Source of the DNA: Hymenobacter psoromatis
GTDB taxonomy: Bacteria; Bacteroidota; Bacteroidia; Cytophagales; Hymenobacteraceae
DNA: 64,000 bases
Direction: 5' to 3'
Assembly: GCF_020012125.1 (NCBI RefSeq)
Contig: NZ_JAIFAG010000001.1
Coordinates: forward strand, 1,302,001 to 1,366,000
The notes beneath the pieces are model-generated. The model was not told where the DNA came from. It was given only the letters and a program-made list of their open reading frames with translations, and did not search any database. The position numbers were made by a program, and so were the translations under genes. This document shows, in pieces, positions 34,392-43,172 of the stretch. Within the stretch, counting starts at the first letter, position 1, and each line of letters opens with the position of its first letter.

Positions 34392-35594
34392 CTACCCCAA
34401 TAGTTCGGCCGCCGCGGCCAGCACCCGCGCTGGCTCAATCTGGCTGATGTCGGGGTCCTGGGCGGGCGGGCCAAACTCGCCCCGTGCCAACCGCGCCTCC
34501 TGGCCGGGCGGAAACAGGCAGCGGCAGGGCGCTTGCAGCAGGGCGGGGGGGTAGGGAAAAAACTTGCCGTAGTTTTCGCCCATCAGCAGCACTAGGGCGG
34601 GCGTGCCAGCCTGGGCCGCCAGGTGAGCCGCCACGGTGTCGTTGCTAATGAGCAGCCGCGCCCCGGCGATAAGCGCTGCCAGGCCCGGCAGGTCGGTTTG
34701 CCCGCAGCGGTTGTCAAGGGCCACGCCGGGCCCGGCCAGCTTCATAATCTGCCGGGCGTGCGGCTGGTCGGCTGGGCTGCCGGCCAGCACCAGCCGGTAG
34801 CTACTGCCGTAGCGCTGGCGCAGCCCTTGCGCCAGCCGGGCAAAGTGCCGGGCCGGCCACCGCTTCCGCGCCGCGCTGGCCCCCGGAAACAGCACCACGT
34901 AGGGCCCGCCCGCCGCCTCGGCCGCGCCCGCCGCCCGCACGGTGGCGGGCAGCACTAGCGGCGTAGTTGGGGCGAATGAGAGGGGTAGGGTTCCCGAAGC
35001 GGCCAGCCAGTGCTCAAAAAACTCGCGGTTGCGGTCGTACTCAAACAGGACCGCGCGGGTGGCGGGCAGCCGCCGCGTGTAGCCCGCGTCGAGCGCCGCG
35101 AACCAAGGCCCCGTGCGGTGCTCGCCCTGGCTGGCCAGCCGCCCCGGCGCGCGCAAAAACCGGATGAAATTCTCCACGGCCGCCTCGCGCACGTGCACCG
35201 GGTACACCACCTCCCCAAACCCCACTGCCCCTAGCTCGCGCAGCACTTCGGCCCGGTAGCTCAGGTCGGTACTGAAGCGGCCGAAGTCTACGGCGTATAC
35301 CTCCGCCACCAGGTCGGCATCCCAGGCGCGGGCCAGCGGGGCCCATAAGCTATTGGCTACCAGGGTCAGGCGCTGGCCGCGCTGCCGCGCCACTTCGCCC
35401 AGCCGGCGCAGCCAGGGGCGGTATAGCAGGTAGTCGCCAATGGAGTCGTTGCGCACTACCAGCAGGCGGGCCGGGTTAGGCGGGGCCTGGGTGGCCAGCG
35501 CCGCGGCATCAGTGCGGTCCAGGTCGGCCTGTTGCCGCCGCCGCCGCTGCTGGCGGCGAAACTGGTGCAAGCGTTCGAGCAAGTCACGAAACAT
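34392..35594 (-). CDS. Glycosyltransferase family 9 (heptosyltransferase-like)
   Basis: A 400-residue GT-B enzyme. The N-terminal half has RLLVVRNDSIGDYLLYRPWL, typical of GT9. The C-terminal half has the donor-binding blocks VVLFPGASAARKRWPARHFA and LISNDTVAAHLAAQAGTPAL. GT9 enzymes transfer sugars such as heptose onto lipopolysaccharide core; the acceptor here is unknown. The frame is open to 35654, but ATG 35594 is preferred because a TACCTTTG -7 box ends 5 nt upstream. It ends in GGG TAG, and the mtaB promoter lies in the 35-nt gap behind it. Confidence 0.9.
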   Translation of the reverse strand: MFRDLLERLHQFRRQQRRRRQQADLDRTDAAALATQAPPNPARLLVVRNDSIGDYLLYRPWLRRLGEVARQRGQRLTLVANSLWAPLARAWDADLVAEVYAVDFGRFSTDLSYRAEVLRELGAVGFGEVVYPVHVREAAVENFIRFLRAPGRLASQGEHRTGPWFAALDAGYTRRLPATRAVLFEYDRNREFFEHWLAASGTLPLSFAPTTPLVLPATVRAAGAAEAAGGPYVVLFPGASAARKRWPARHFARLAQGLRQRYGSSYRLVLAGSPADQPHARQIMKLAGPGVALDNRCGQTDLPGLAALIAGARLLISNDTVAAHLAAQAGTPALVLLMGENYGKFFPYPPALLQAPCRCLFPPGQEARLARGEFGPPAQDPDISQIEPARVLAAAAELLG

Positions 35595-35599
35595 GGTAG

Positions 35600-35607
35600 C
35601 AAAGGTA
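35600..35607 (-). promoter_or_regulatory. -7 box TACCTTTG for the GT9 gene
   Basis: A perfect match ends 5 nt before the ATG (TACCTTTG-CTACC-ATG), implying a leaderless transcript. Confidence 0.65.
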
Positions 35608-35637
35608 CCGGGTGCGGGGGTAGGAGCCGAAATCAGC

Positions 35638-35663
35638 AAGGCCGGAGCAAACACTCCGGCCTT
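35638..35663. terminator. Hairpin downstream of amt
   Basis: AAGGCCGGAG and CTCCGGCCTT form a perfect 10-bp stem with a 6-nt loop, 48 nt past the amt stop and upstream of the GT9 promoter. It likely ends amt transcription. Confidence 0.75.
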
Positions 35664-35710
35664 GGATAATTATTCAAAACGGACTGCTTTGGCTCGCTAG
35701 CCGCAGGGTT

Positions 35711-37039
35711 CTAAGCCCCAGCCAGTAGGCGTTCTTCGTGCTGGCTCATATCGAGGCCCACAGACTCTTCTTCTGCGGTTACGCGCAGCGGCGTAATCAG
35801 GTCAGTGAGCTTGAGCAGGGCAAAGGAAGCGCAAAAAGCGAAGGCCGATACGATGACCAGGGCCAGCAAATGCGTCAGAAATAACTTGGTGCCCCCGTAG
35901 GCCAGGCCATCCACGGCGGCGGCGTTCACGGCTTTGCTGGCGAAGATGCCCGTCATAATCAGCCCCACCATGCCGCCGATGCCGTGGCACGGAAACACGT
36001 CGAGTGTATCATCGAGGCGCGATTTGGAGCGCATGTGGGCAAAGAAATTACTCGTGACGCCCGCTATCGCCCCAATAAAGATGCTCACCGGCACCGTAAC
36101 GTAGCCCGAAGCCGGCGTAATGGCCACCAGCCCGACTACCGCCCCAATGCAGAAGCCCAGCGCCGAGAGCTTTTTGCCCCGCGCCACATCAAATAAAATC
36201 CAGGCCAGGCCCGCCGCCGAAGCCGCCACGTTGGTAGTGGCAAAGGCCGTCACGGCCAAGGGACTGGCCGCGCCGGCCGAGCCGGCATTAAACCCAAACC
36301 AGCCAAACCAGAGCAGGCCCGTGCCCAGCAGCACAAACGGAATGTTGGCGGGGGGTAGCACCTGCTCGGCGTTCCGCGAGTGGCGGGGCTTGAGGTAGAT
36401 GGCCGCCGCCAGCGCGGCCCAGCCCGCCGACATGTGTACCACCGTGCCGCCCGCAAAATCGAGCACGCCCATTTTAGCCAGGAAGCCATCGGGGTGCCAG
36501 GTCCAGTGGGCCAGCGGCGCATATACCAGCAGGCTAAAGAGCACGATAAACAGGATGTACGACTTAAAATTGATGCGCTCGGCAAAGGAGCCCGTGATGA
36601 GGGCGGGCGTGATGATGGCAAACTTCATCTGAAAAAAAGCGAACAGCATCAGCGGCACGGTGGGCATCAGCGGCCAGGGCTTGCCATCGAGTACGTCTCT
36701 GAAGAGGAAGAACGTGCGCGGGTCGCCCACCAGGCCGTGAAAGGATGTGCCAAACGCCAGGCTGAACCCCACAACTACCCACAGCAGGCTGATAATGCCC
36801 ATCGCCGCGAAGCTTTGCAGCATGGTCGAAATCACGTTCTTAGAGTTGACCATGCCGCCGTAGAAGAAGGCCAGGCCCGGCGTCATGAGCAGGACCAGGG
36901 CCGTGGCGCACAGCATCCAGGCGGTATCGCCCGCGTTGATGCCCTCCGTGACGATAGTGGTGGGTAGCGCCGGCCTGAATGTTGCCAGTAGGCCCACTGC
37001 CAGCAGCAGCAATAAGGGAATGAAGTTAGGCTTTTGCAT
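35711..37039 (-). CDS. amt: Ammonium transporter
   Basis: A 442-residue channel with a signal-like N-terminus and about eleven membrane segments. Family signatures include GDTAWMLCATALVLLMTPGL, FFYGGMVNSKN, HWTWHPDGFLAKMGVLDFAGG with the first pore histidine, and the second at ACHGIGG-equivalent FPCHGIGGMVGLI. It imports ammonium across the inner membrane. No GlnK/P-II gene lies beside it, which is unusual for amt. A type III glutamine synthetase gene lies 1.1 kb away and is divergent, so the region serves nitrogen assimilation. Confidence 0.95.
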   Translation of the reverse strand: MQKPNFIPLLLLLAVGLLATFRPALPTTIVTEGINAGDTAWMLCATALVLLMTPGLAFFYGGMVNSKNVISTMLQSFAAMGIISLLWVVVGFSLAFGTSFHGLVGDPRTFFLFRDVLDGKPWPLMPTVPLMLFAFFQMKFAIITPALITGSFAERINFKSYILFIVLFSLLVYAPLAHWTWHPDGFLAKMGVLDFAGGTVVHMSAGWAALAAAIYLKPRHSRNAEQVLPPANIPFVLLGTGLLWFGWFGFNAGSAGAASPLAVTAFATTNVAASAAGLAWILFDVARGKKLSALGFCIGAVVGLVAITPASGYVTVPVSIFIGAIAGVTSNFFAHMRSKSRLDDTLDVFPCHGIGGMVGLIMTGIFASKAVNAAAVDGLAYGGTKLFLTHLLALVIVSAFAFCASFALLKLTDLITPLRVTAEEESVGLDMSQHEERLLAGA

Positions 37040-37088
37040 TAGGCTGGTGACTAAAGAGTTGAAAATGAAGGCGAAATAGTAAAAAGGG

Positions 37089-37235
37089 TTAACAGTCGAG
37101 GATGGCCAAGGTATCGGCCGGCATTACCTCCCAAAAGGCTACCCGGCCCTGTTTGCCGGTAGGCAGGCCCCGGCCATACGCCCCTAGGCTCATGAGCAGC
37201 CATTCCATTCTCAGTAGCAGAATCAGCTTATGCAT
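37089..37235 (-). CDS. Possible small secreted peptide upstream of amt
   Basis: A 48-codon frame starts MHKLILLLRMEWLLMSLGAY and ends in ...MPADTLAILDC. The N-terminus is hydrophobic. It lies 57 nt after the disrupted lipoprotein gene and 49 nt before amt on the same strand. There is no family match and no clear promoter of its own. It may be a leader peptide or may be non-coding. Confidence 0.3.
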   Translation of the reverse strand: MHKLILLLRMEWLLMSLGAYGRGLPTGKQGRVAFWEVMPADTLAILDC

Positions 37236-37292
37236 GGTAAAAAAGAGAGAGCAAGTGGGGGCTAGCCCTGCCCGCCGCCGCACGGTTAGTGT

Positions 37293-37790
37293 TTAATAAA
37301 TAAAGATGCCGCCGAGTGGGGTTTGTGTAGGAGTGTTTTGGTCTGATGAGTTCTCGTGGTAGTTGACCGGGGCCGTATTAATGCGGAAATCGGGCTTGAC
37401 CTGCAGCTTACCAACTGCTGGCGTGACCGAGGTCGCTACAGAAATTGAGTTGTTCACCATTCGTAGGTGGCGCACCCCGTGCTCATCCTCGAAATACTCG
37501 TAGCGCACTTCCAGCCCCACCATGTCGCTTAAAGCATAGTTACTATAAAAGGTCCCGTCTACCCAAAATGGGCTTGGCACTACCAAATCTGTTGTTACAT
37601 AACCCCTAAGCGCGAAAGTTGGAGCAGTGTGTAAATTAGACTGCCTGTTTGTCAGAACTCACAACTTTATTTGATTAGGGATTATTACTAGAGGGTCATG
37701 GGAACAAAAAAGCGTGAAAAAAGAAAAAATACCTGTTAAAAATAAGGTTGTTTTGAGAAACTTCACGTCGGTAAAAGTAGGCTTTTTCAT
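37293..37790 (-). pseudogene. Lipoprotein gene interrupted by an in-frame TGA
   Basis: From ATG 37790 the minus strand encodes a lipoprotein-like signal (MKKPTFTDVKF, hydrophobic run, FFTLFCSHD with cysteine 29). It reaches TGA at 37661-37659 after 43 codons. The same frame then stays open for 121 codons to a TAA, with protein-like content (FWVDGTFYSNYALSDMVGLE, YEYFEDEHGVRHLRM). No good start codon lies just after the TGA. The simplest reading is a single 165-codon gene with one nonsense mutation. Read-through or a base-call error are alternatives. The DNA is AT-richer than its neighbours. I recognise no domain. Confidence 0.6.
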
Positions 37791-38088
37791 CGTACTTACA
37801 AATTGTAAATAAAAACTTTAAAAATCCGCTAATTATAAAAATACAAGCAATAAAATAATAGTATTAAAGATTATTTTTCTTGCTTTCGAGGAAGTTGCTA
37901 AGGACTAGCCACCATAGAAAGGGTGAGAACAGGACTAGTAAATGATAATTTTTTACCACCCTGGTATTTCAAATCCTTAAAATTCACAAAGTGGGCTAAT
38001 TCGCAAGGTGCTTACTTATAAAACAGAGTCTTTTTTTAAAAAAGGCCATCATCACGAAGGGTGTCTTTCGGAAAAAGCATTTTTTGGC
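37791..38088. other. AT-rich divergent intergenic region
   Basis: About 300 bp of strongly AT-rich sequence separates the minus-strand lipoprotein from glnN. It contains a TACAATTTG box about 10 nt before the lipoprotein ATG. I see no gene, tRNA or repeat. It probably holds regulatory sites for both directions. Confidence 0.5.
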
Positions 38089-38096
38089 TACCTTTG
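38089..38096 (+). promoter_or_regulatory. -7 box TACCTTTG for glnN
   Basis: A perfect match lies 40 nt before ATG 38137, with a TTTCG 18 nt upstream as a possible -33 element. Confidence 0.65.
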
Positions 38097-38136
38097 TCAG
38101 GTATTTTTTCCTACTTTTCATTTTCTGCTCGCCAGT

Positions 38137-40326
38137 ATGGCCATTCTTCGCTTCAAAGCCCTCGAACTCGTCGACCAGCGCCAAGCACTGACGGTAAAGC
38201 CTTTGGCAGCCCGCCGGTCCGATTCGTTTGGGCAAAATGTGTTCAACCAAGAAGCCATGCGGGCCAACATGCCTGGCGAGTACTTTAAGAAGCTGCAATC
38301 GGCCGTTAAGCATGGCACGCCCATCGAGCGCTCTGTAGCCGATGCCGTAGCCTCCGCCATGAAAACGTGGGCGATGGCCAAGGGTGCCACCCACTACACG
38401 CACTGGTTCCAGCCCCTCACCGGCGCTACCGCCGAAAAGCACGACTCCTTCTTCGACCTCAACTCCGACGGCCGGCCGATTGAGAGCTTTAAGGGCTCAG
38501 CGCTGGTGCAGCAAGAGCCCGATGCCTCGTCGTTCCCCAACGGCGGTATCCGCAATACTTTCGAGGCCCGCGGCTACACCGCTTGGGACCCCACTTCGCC
38601 CGCCTTCATCATAGAAACGGTAGGGGCCAAAACGCTCTGCATCCCCACCATTTTTGTGGCTTATACCGGCGAGGCGCTCGATTATAAAGCGCCGCTGCTC
38701 AAGTCGTTGGCCGTGCTGGAAAAAGCCGCCCTCGACGTGTGCCAGTACTTCGATAAGGACGTGCAGCGCGTGAATACTACGCTTGGCATCGAGCAGGAGT
38801 ACTTCCTGGTTGACAAGGCGCTCTACGACGCCCGCCCCGACTTGGTGATGACCGGCCGCACCCTGTTTGGCCACGCCTCAGCCAAGGGTCAGCAGCTGGA
38901 GGACCACTACTTTGGCTCGATTCCGCCGCGCGTGCACGCCTTCATGTTTGACTTCGAGGAGGAGGCCAACGCCCTCGGCATTCCACTGCGCACCCGCCAC
39001 AACGAGGTAGCACCCAACCAGTACGAATGCGCCCCCACATTTGAGGATGCCAACCTGGCCATCGACCACAACCAGCTATTGATGGATGTGATGGACCGCG
39101 TGGCCCTGAAGCACAACCTGAAAGTATTGCTGCACGAGAAGCCCTTTGCGGGGGTCAATGGCTCGGGTAAGCATAACAACTGGGCCATGAGCACCGACAC
39201 CGGCGTAAACCTGCTCGCCCCCGGTAAGCGGCCCAAGGAAAACCTGCAGTTCCTAGCCTTCTTCATCACCACTGTGAAGGCCGTGCACCGCTACGGTGAC
39301 TTGCTGCGCGCCAGCATTGCCTCGGCTAGCAATGACCATCGCCTCGGGGCTAATGAGGCGCCGCCGGCCATCATGTCGGTATTTTTGGGCTCGATGCTCG
39401 ACGGCGTGCTCGACGAGTTGGAGCGCACTGCTAAGCTGCCGCTCGACAAGGGTGATAACATCTACCTCAAGCTGGGCATTGATAAAATCCCGGCCATCCT
39501 ACTCGACAATACGGACCGGAACCGTACGTCGCCGTTTGCCTTCACCGGCAACAAATTTGAGCTGCGCGCCGTAGGCTCGTCGGCCAACTGTTCGTCGGCC
39601 ATGACTACGCTGAACGCTATTGTGGCCGACCAACTTATCGACTTCAAAAAAGAAGTGGATGAGTTGATTGCTCAGGGCAAAAAAAAGGAGGTTGCCATTG
39701 TGGATGTGCTGCGCAGCTACGTGATTTCTTCCAAGGATATTCGCTTCGAAGGCAACGGCTACTCAGACGAGTGGCGCGACGAGGCTGCTCACCGCGGCTT
39801 AGCCAATGTGCCGACTACCCCCCTTGCTCTCGATGCAATGGTACGCACCGACGCGGCCGAGTTGTTTGCCCGCCACGGTATTCTCTCGGAAGTAGAACTG
39901 CACGCCCGCCACGAGATTTTGTTAGAAGACTACACCAAGAAAATTCAGATTGAGAGCCGGGTACTCGGCGACCTCGCTATCAACCATGTAATTCCCACGG
40001 CGCTTATCTACCAAAACAAGCTGGTGCAGAACGTGCGCGGTCTGCGCGAGTTGGGTCTCGATGACGAAAACAGCGAAGTGACGGTGGAGATGATTAAATC
40101 CATCTCGCGCTACGTATCCACCATCAAAACTACGGTGGACGCCATGACTGAGGCCCGCAAGGTGGCCAACAAGATTGAAAATGCCCGCGACCATGCCATC
40201 GCGTACTGCGACACAGTAAAAGATAAATTTGCGGCTATTCGCCGCGCGGCCGACAAGCTCGAACTGCTGGTGGCCGATGAGGACTGGCCCTTGGTGAAGT
40301 ACCGCGAACTGTTGTTCCGGCACTAG
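38137..40326 (+). CDS. glnN: Glutamine synthetase type III
   Basis: A 729-residue enzyme of the GSIII class that makes glutamine from glutamate and ammonium with ATP. Class features are the N-terminal RSDSFGQNVFNQEAMR, FQPLTGATAEKHDSFFDL, the catalytic RHNEVAPNQYECAPTF, VNGSGKHNNWAMSTD, and the C-terminal coil with RKVANKIENARDHAIAYCD. Length agrees with Bacteroides GSIII. The frame is open from 38008, but that start lies upstream of the -7 box at 38089, so ATG 38137 is chosen. The neighbouring amt gene supplies ammonium. Confidence 0.96.
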   Translation: MAILRFKALELVDQRQALTVKPLAARRSDSFGQNVFNQEAMRANMPGEYFKKLQSAVKHGTPIERSVADAVASAMKTWAMAKGATHYTHWFQPLTGATAEKHDSFFDLNSDGRPIESFKGSALVQQEPDASSFPNGGIRNTFEARGYTAWDPTSPAFIIETVGAKTLCIPTIFVAYTGEALDYKAPLLKSLAVLEKAALDVCQYFDKDVQRVNTTLGIEQEYFLVDKALYDARPDLVMTGRTLFGHASAKGQQLEDHYFGSIPPRVHAFMFDFEEEANALGIPLRTRHNEVAPNQYECAPTFEDANLAIDHNQLLMDVMDRVALKHNLKVLLHEKPFAGVNGSGKHNNWAMSTDTGVNLLAPGKRPKENLQFLAFFITTVKAVHRYGDLLRASIASASNDHRLGANEAPPAIMSVFLGSMLDGVLDELERTAKLPLDKGDNIYLKLGIDKIPAILLDNTDRNRTSPFAFTGNKFELRAVGSSANCSSAMTTLNAIVADQLIDFKKEVDELIAQGKKKEVAIVDVLRSYVISSKDIRFEGNGYSDEWRDEAAHRGLANVPTTPLALDAMVRTDAAELFARHGILSEVELHARHEILLEDYTKKIQIESRVLGDLAINHVIPTALIYQNKLVQNVRGLRELGLDDENSEVTVEMIKSISRYVSTIKTTVDAMTEARKVANKIENARDHAIAYCDTVKDKFAAIRRAADKLELLVADEDWPLVKYRELLFRH

Positions 40327-40428
40327 CCTCTGGGTTGGAGCCACGGACCAGCGCTGGGTGGGAATTCTCGCTGCGTCCGGGTTTGGAAAGGGTCGTGCCG
40401 GGTGGCGCGGCCTTTTTTTGTGCCCTAC

Positions 40429-40452
40429 CCCGGCTTTTTCATCCAAGCCGGG
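40429..40452. terminator. Hairpin after glnN
   Basis: CCCGGCTT and AAGCCGGG form an 8-bp stem around TTTCATCC between the convergent glnN and the small minus-strand gene. The T-run falls in the loop, so it is weaker than the other terminators here. Confidence 0.4.
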
Positions 40453-40490
40453 CCACCGCCGGTCAGTGCAAAAACGCCGGGGTAAGACGC

Positions 40491-40829
40491 TCAGGTTGGC
40501 GCGGACATACCGCTGGGGTCAGCTACTAATTCTTGCAGTAGCTGCTGCACTTCTTCTTCCGATTGCAGAATGCGATTTTGGGCCATATCCAGCACCACGC
40601 GCGCATGGTGGATGGCATCGGCCGTGGGAGGGGCGCTTTGCAGCAGATGCTGCACCAACTCTTCTTCCGTGCTTTGCAGGTGCGTTTCCAGCTCTTGCGC
40701 GTTCAGGGGCTGGTAGCCTAAGGCCAGGTATAGGCGCACGCTCTGGCGCAACTGGCGCTGCCAGGTAGAGTCGGCAGCCAAGCTGGGTAGCACAAACGAA
40801 GGCAGTGAGGGCAGGTAGTTATTTTCCAT
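40491..40829 (-). CDS. Small acidic helical protein of unknown function
   Basis: A 112-residue soluble protein rich in Leu, Gln and Glu, predicted mainly helical (TEEELVQHLLQS, SEEEVQQLLQELVADP). I recognise no family. It lies 206 nt downstream of the ECF sigma gene on the same strand, but an intergenic palindrome sits 5 nt before its start, suggesting its own regulation. A role with the sigma factor is only positional guesswork. Confidence 0.6.
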   Translation of the reverse strand: MENNYLPSLPSFVLPSLAADSTWQRQLRQSVRLYLALGYQPLNAQELETHLQSTEEELVQHLLQSAPPTADAIHHARVVLDMAQNRILQSEEEVQQLLQELVADPSGMSAPT

Positions 40830-40833
40830 TCGC

Positions 40834-40852
40834 CCTGCCTTACGTAAGCAGG
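40834..40852. promoter_or_regulatory. Near-palindrome just before the small acidic protein gene
   Basis: CCTGCCTTACGTAAGCAGG is a near-perfect inverted repeat with one extra C, beginning 5 nt upstream of the ATG. It could be an operator or a start-codon-occluding hairpin. Confidence 0.3.
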
Positions 40853-41035
40853 TAAAAGCTGGATTGCGTAATTAACTCAAAAAAGTTCCCTTTTTTCTTG
40901 TTTTTCTACTATTATCAGCAAGATATTTCAGTAGACAGTCTCATCCATTCGTGCGGATAAGTATGTGTTTCAGAAGGTAGTAAAACCTTGAAAATGAGCA
41001 GAATAACGGATAATACGGGGTCTAGCTGCTTAGAC

Positions 41036-41575
41036 TCAGGCTACTACGCGGGTAAGGTTGCGAATGATGCGGCCCGCGCGGGTCTTTACCGTACCAAGGG
41101 GTAGGGATAATTCTTCAGCAGCTTCCGACTGCGAGTAGCCTTCGAGGTAGAGTAGTTCCAGGAGCCGGCGGTCGCTAGGCGTAAGCAGATTCAGCCAGTC
41201 GCGCACACCGATGTGCTCGGGCCGAAAGGTAGTGGGAGCCTCTTTGTGGATGGTTGCCGCTTCGGTGAAGGGCAAAAGAAACTGCGCTTTGCGGCGCTGG
41301 TCCCGTAGGCTGTCCAAGGCCAAGTTGCGGCCAATTTGCAGGGCCCAGGTAAAGAGTCGGCCTTTGTGCGTGTCGTAGGTGGGAAAGGCCACCCAGAACT
41401 TGAGCATGCACTCTTGCAGCAGGTCTTCGGCTAACTCATCCTGGCGCACGATGCGCCAGATAGTATGGTACAAAGCACTTTTATAATTCTTGTAGAAGTG
41501 CGCCATCGCCTTCTCATCGCGTGCATGAAGGCGGCTAACAAGTTGGCTTTCATCTTCCTGCTTTAGCGTTTTCAT
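41036..41575 (-). CDS. ECF-type RNA polymerase sigma factor
   Basis: A 179-residue sigma-70-family factor. Region 2 includes YHTIWRIVRQDELAEDLLQE and MLKFWVAFPTYD, and region 4 has EGYSQSEAAEELSLPLGTVK followed by TRAGRIIRNL. No anti-sigma factor of the FecR or zinc type lies next to it. A perfect 6-bp palindrome (CAGGTC-N6-GACCTG, 41594-41611) lies 19 nt before its start codon and may be an operator. Confidence 0.92.
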   Translation of the reverse strand: MKTLKQEDESQLVSRLHARDEKAMAHFYKNYKSALYHTIWRIVRQDELAEDLLQECMLKFWVAFPTYDTHKGRLFTWALQIGRNLALDSLRDQRRKAQFLLPFTEAATIHKEAPTTFRPEHIGVRDWLNLLTPSDRRLLELLYLEGYSQSEAAEELSLPLGTVKTRAGRIIRNLTRVVA

Positions 41576-41593
41576 CGGCGGGTGGGTAGCGAG

Positions 41594-41611
41594 CAGGTCA
41601 CTTACGACCTG
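41594..41611. promoter_or_regulatory. Palindrome CAGGTC-N6-GACCTG upstream of the sigma gene
   Basis: A perfect 6-bp inverted repeat with a 6-nt spacer, in a 220-bp gap with no evident gene. The geometry suits a dimeric regulator. It could also be a short leader hairpin. Confidence 0.3.
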
Positions 41612-41795
41612 GCTTTAGCCCCTGGATTGTACCGCGCCAAACAATAAATAAGGTGCTTTTAGGGAACTATAATGCCCTTAATCAAGCAATGCAAAATAGT
41701 CTTCGCCTCTGCTTTCAAGCCAAGCAGTTGCCTTCGTAAAATTGTATTTCGACGCAGACCAGGTAGCGCGATACTCGCCGGGTGTAAACCGCCGA

Positions 41796-42167
41796 CTATT
41801 CTTCCCGGTGCACAGTAGCCGGATTGAAAGCTGGTACGCACACCGACCAGTACTCGCATTCTTCCCCAAACGGGTTGGAATAGCGCACGCGGGCTCCGGC
41901 CCGAATCAGCAGCGACTCACCAGCTTGTAGCTCCACCACGTCACCGTCAATCTCAAAGCGCTTGCGCCCACGCACGACGATGGTTATCTCATCAAACTCA
42001 GGGTGCTGATACGGCTCAGTCCACTGTGGTGGGGCTACCATGTGCGCCACACTATACTGCGCCGTATGGCTGCTGGCCAGTCCTACGTGCTCCTCGATAA
42101 GCTTGCCATCGGTAGTGGGAACTCGAAACGGCTGGCTATTGCGAAAATAATTTTTGGAAGTAGACAT
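41796..42167 (-). CDS. Cupin-domain protein
   Basis: A 123-residue single-domain cupin with the two motifs in reduced form: PEFDEITIVVRGRKRFEIDG and LQAGESLLIRAGARVRYSNP. The histidines of motif 1 are partly retained (YQHPEFDE). Small cupins bind metals, sugars or small signals; function is unknown. The frame is open to 42236, but ATG 42167 (MSTSKNYF) is the more credible start. It lies upstream of the sigma gene on the same strand, 220 nt away. Confidence 0.85.
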   Translation of the reverse strand: MSTSKNYFRNSQPFRVPTTDGKLIEEHVGLASSHTAQYSVAHMVAPPQWTEPYQHPEFDEITIVVRGRKRFEIDGDVVELQAGESLLIRAGARVRYSNPFGEECEYWSVCVPAFNPATVHREE

Positions 42168-42430
42168 GGGTACTGAGAACATTATTGAAAGGATGAAACA
42201 CGACCTTACGGCTGCCGCCGGGGGTAGGGCAGCCAAAGCGGAAATAAGCGGAATGGCTATGCGCAGCCTAGGGCCGGAGAGGAAAAGGACGGGTAGTCAG
42301 TGGCTAAGAAAATCCGGCTTCTGCCCAACCCACCGCCTTACTGCCCGTATAGCTTACGAAAGCTAAGGCATTGCGCCCTACCGGGCCGGGCCTGCCCCAT
42401 CCACCTTATCACATTTTTCTTTTCCTTCTC

Positions 42431-43015
42431 ATGGCATACCGCGAAGAAGATAATAACGCAGGCAAAGTCCTCCTTGCTGCCCTAGCGGGCGCGGGCGCGG
42501 GCATTATTGCCGGCATGTTGCTGGCCCCCGATAAAGGGTCGGCTACCCTCGAAAACTGGAAAGACTCGGCCAAAACTTATGGCGGTCAACTGGGTGAGCA
42601 ATTCAATAAGTACAGCGCTGACCTCGAAACCAAGTTCAAAGGCTTGTCCGACAAGCTCGAAGAAATGGGCGTGCTGGGTGCCGGCGGTAGCCTCAACATC
42701 AAGGGCAATTGGGATGACATCAAAGGCAAACTAAAACAGCAGTACGCGCAGCTAACTGATGAGGACTTAACTTTTGCCGAAGGCAAAGGCGATGAATTGA
42801 TTGGCAAACTGCAAGATAAGTTAGGTAAGGGCAAGGCTGAAATTACCAAGATGATTAACGACTTGGCCGGTAAAGACAGCGACTTGGCCGACAAAGCCAA
42901 GGATGTGGTTAATAAAGGGACTGATGCAGTGAAAAATGCCGCCGATAAAGGAGCTGATGCTGCAAAAGACGCCGCCAGTAAAGGGGCTGACGCTGCGAAA
43001 GACGCTGCAAAGTAG
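42431..43015 (+). CDS. YtxH and CsbD domain fusion, stress-type protein
   Basis: A 194-residue protein. The N-terminus is a YtxH domain with one membrane segment (LAALAGAGAGIIAGMLLAPD). The middle is a CsbD domain (GNWDDIKGKLKQQYAQLTDE, GKGDELIGKLQDKLGKGKAE). The C-terminus is an LEA-like run of degenerate 11-residue units (KGADAAKDAAS). Both domains are usually induced by general stress. The fusion suggests membrane tethering of CsbD. Start at ATG 42431 rather than 42371, because the latter adds an unrelated Pro-rich stretch. A strong terminator follows it. Confidence 0.88.
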   Translation: MAYREEDNNAGKVLLAALAGAGAGIIAGMLLAPDKGSATLENWKDSAKTYGGQLGEQFNKYSADLETKFKGLSDKLEEMGVLGAGGSLNIKGNWDDIKGKLKQQYAQLTDEDLTFAEGKGDELIGKLQDKLGKGKAEITKMINDLAGKDSDLADKAKDVVNKGTDAVKNAADKGADAAKDAASKGADAAKDAAK

Positions 43016-43048
43016 ACTAAAGCTTTTACGAGCGGAAGTTATTTGTTC

Positions 43049-43083
43049 AAAAGCCCTCGCACCATGTTGGTGCGGGGGCTTTT
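43049..43083 (+). terminator. Intrinsic terminator after the YtxH-CsbD gene
   Basis: A 15-bp stem with one G-U pair (43049-43063 with 43069-43083) ends in TTTT. Confidence 0.85.
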
Positions 43084-43172
43084 ACGTAGCGGCCGCTCAA
43101 CTACGCGGGCCTCTTTCTCGTTAGCAGCTATTGGACTACTTCATTTTTCGCTCACCCCAATTTCCCGCACTC

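Noticed and set aside
41678..41869. Small minus-strand frame ending ...WLESRGEDYFALLD
   Set aside because: It looks somewhat protein-like after the cupin stop and may be a gene fragment, but it mostly overlaps the cupin gene in another frame and has no start or promoter.
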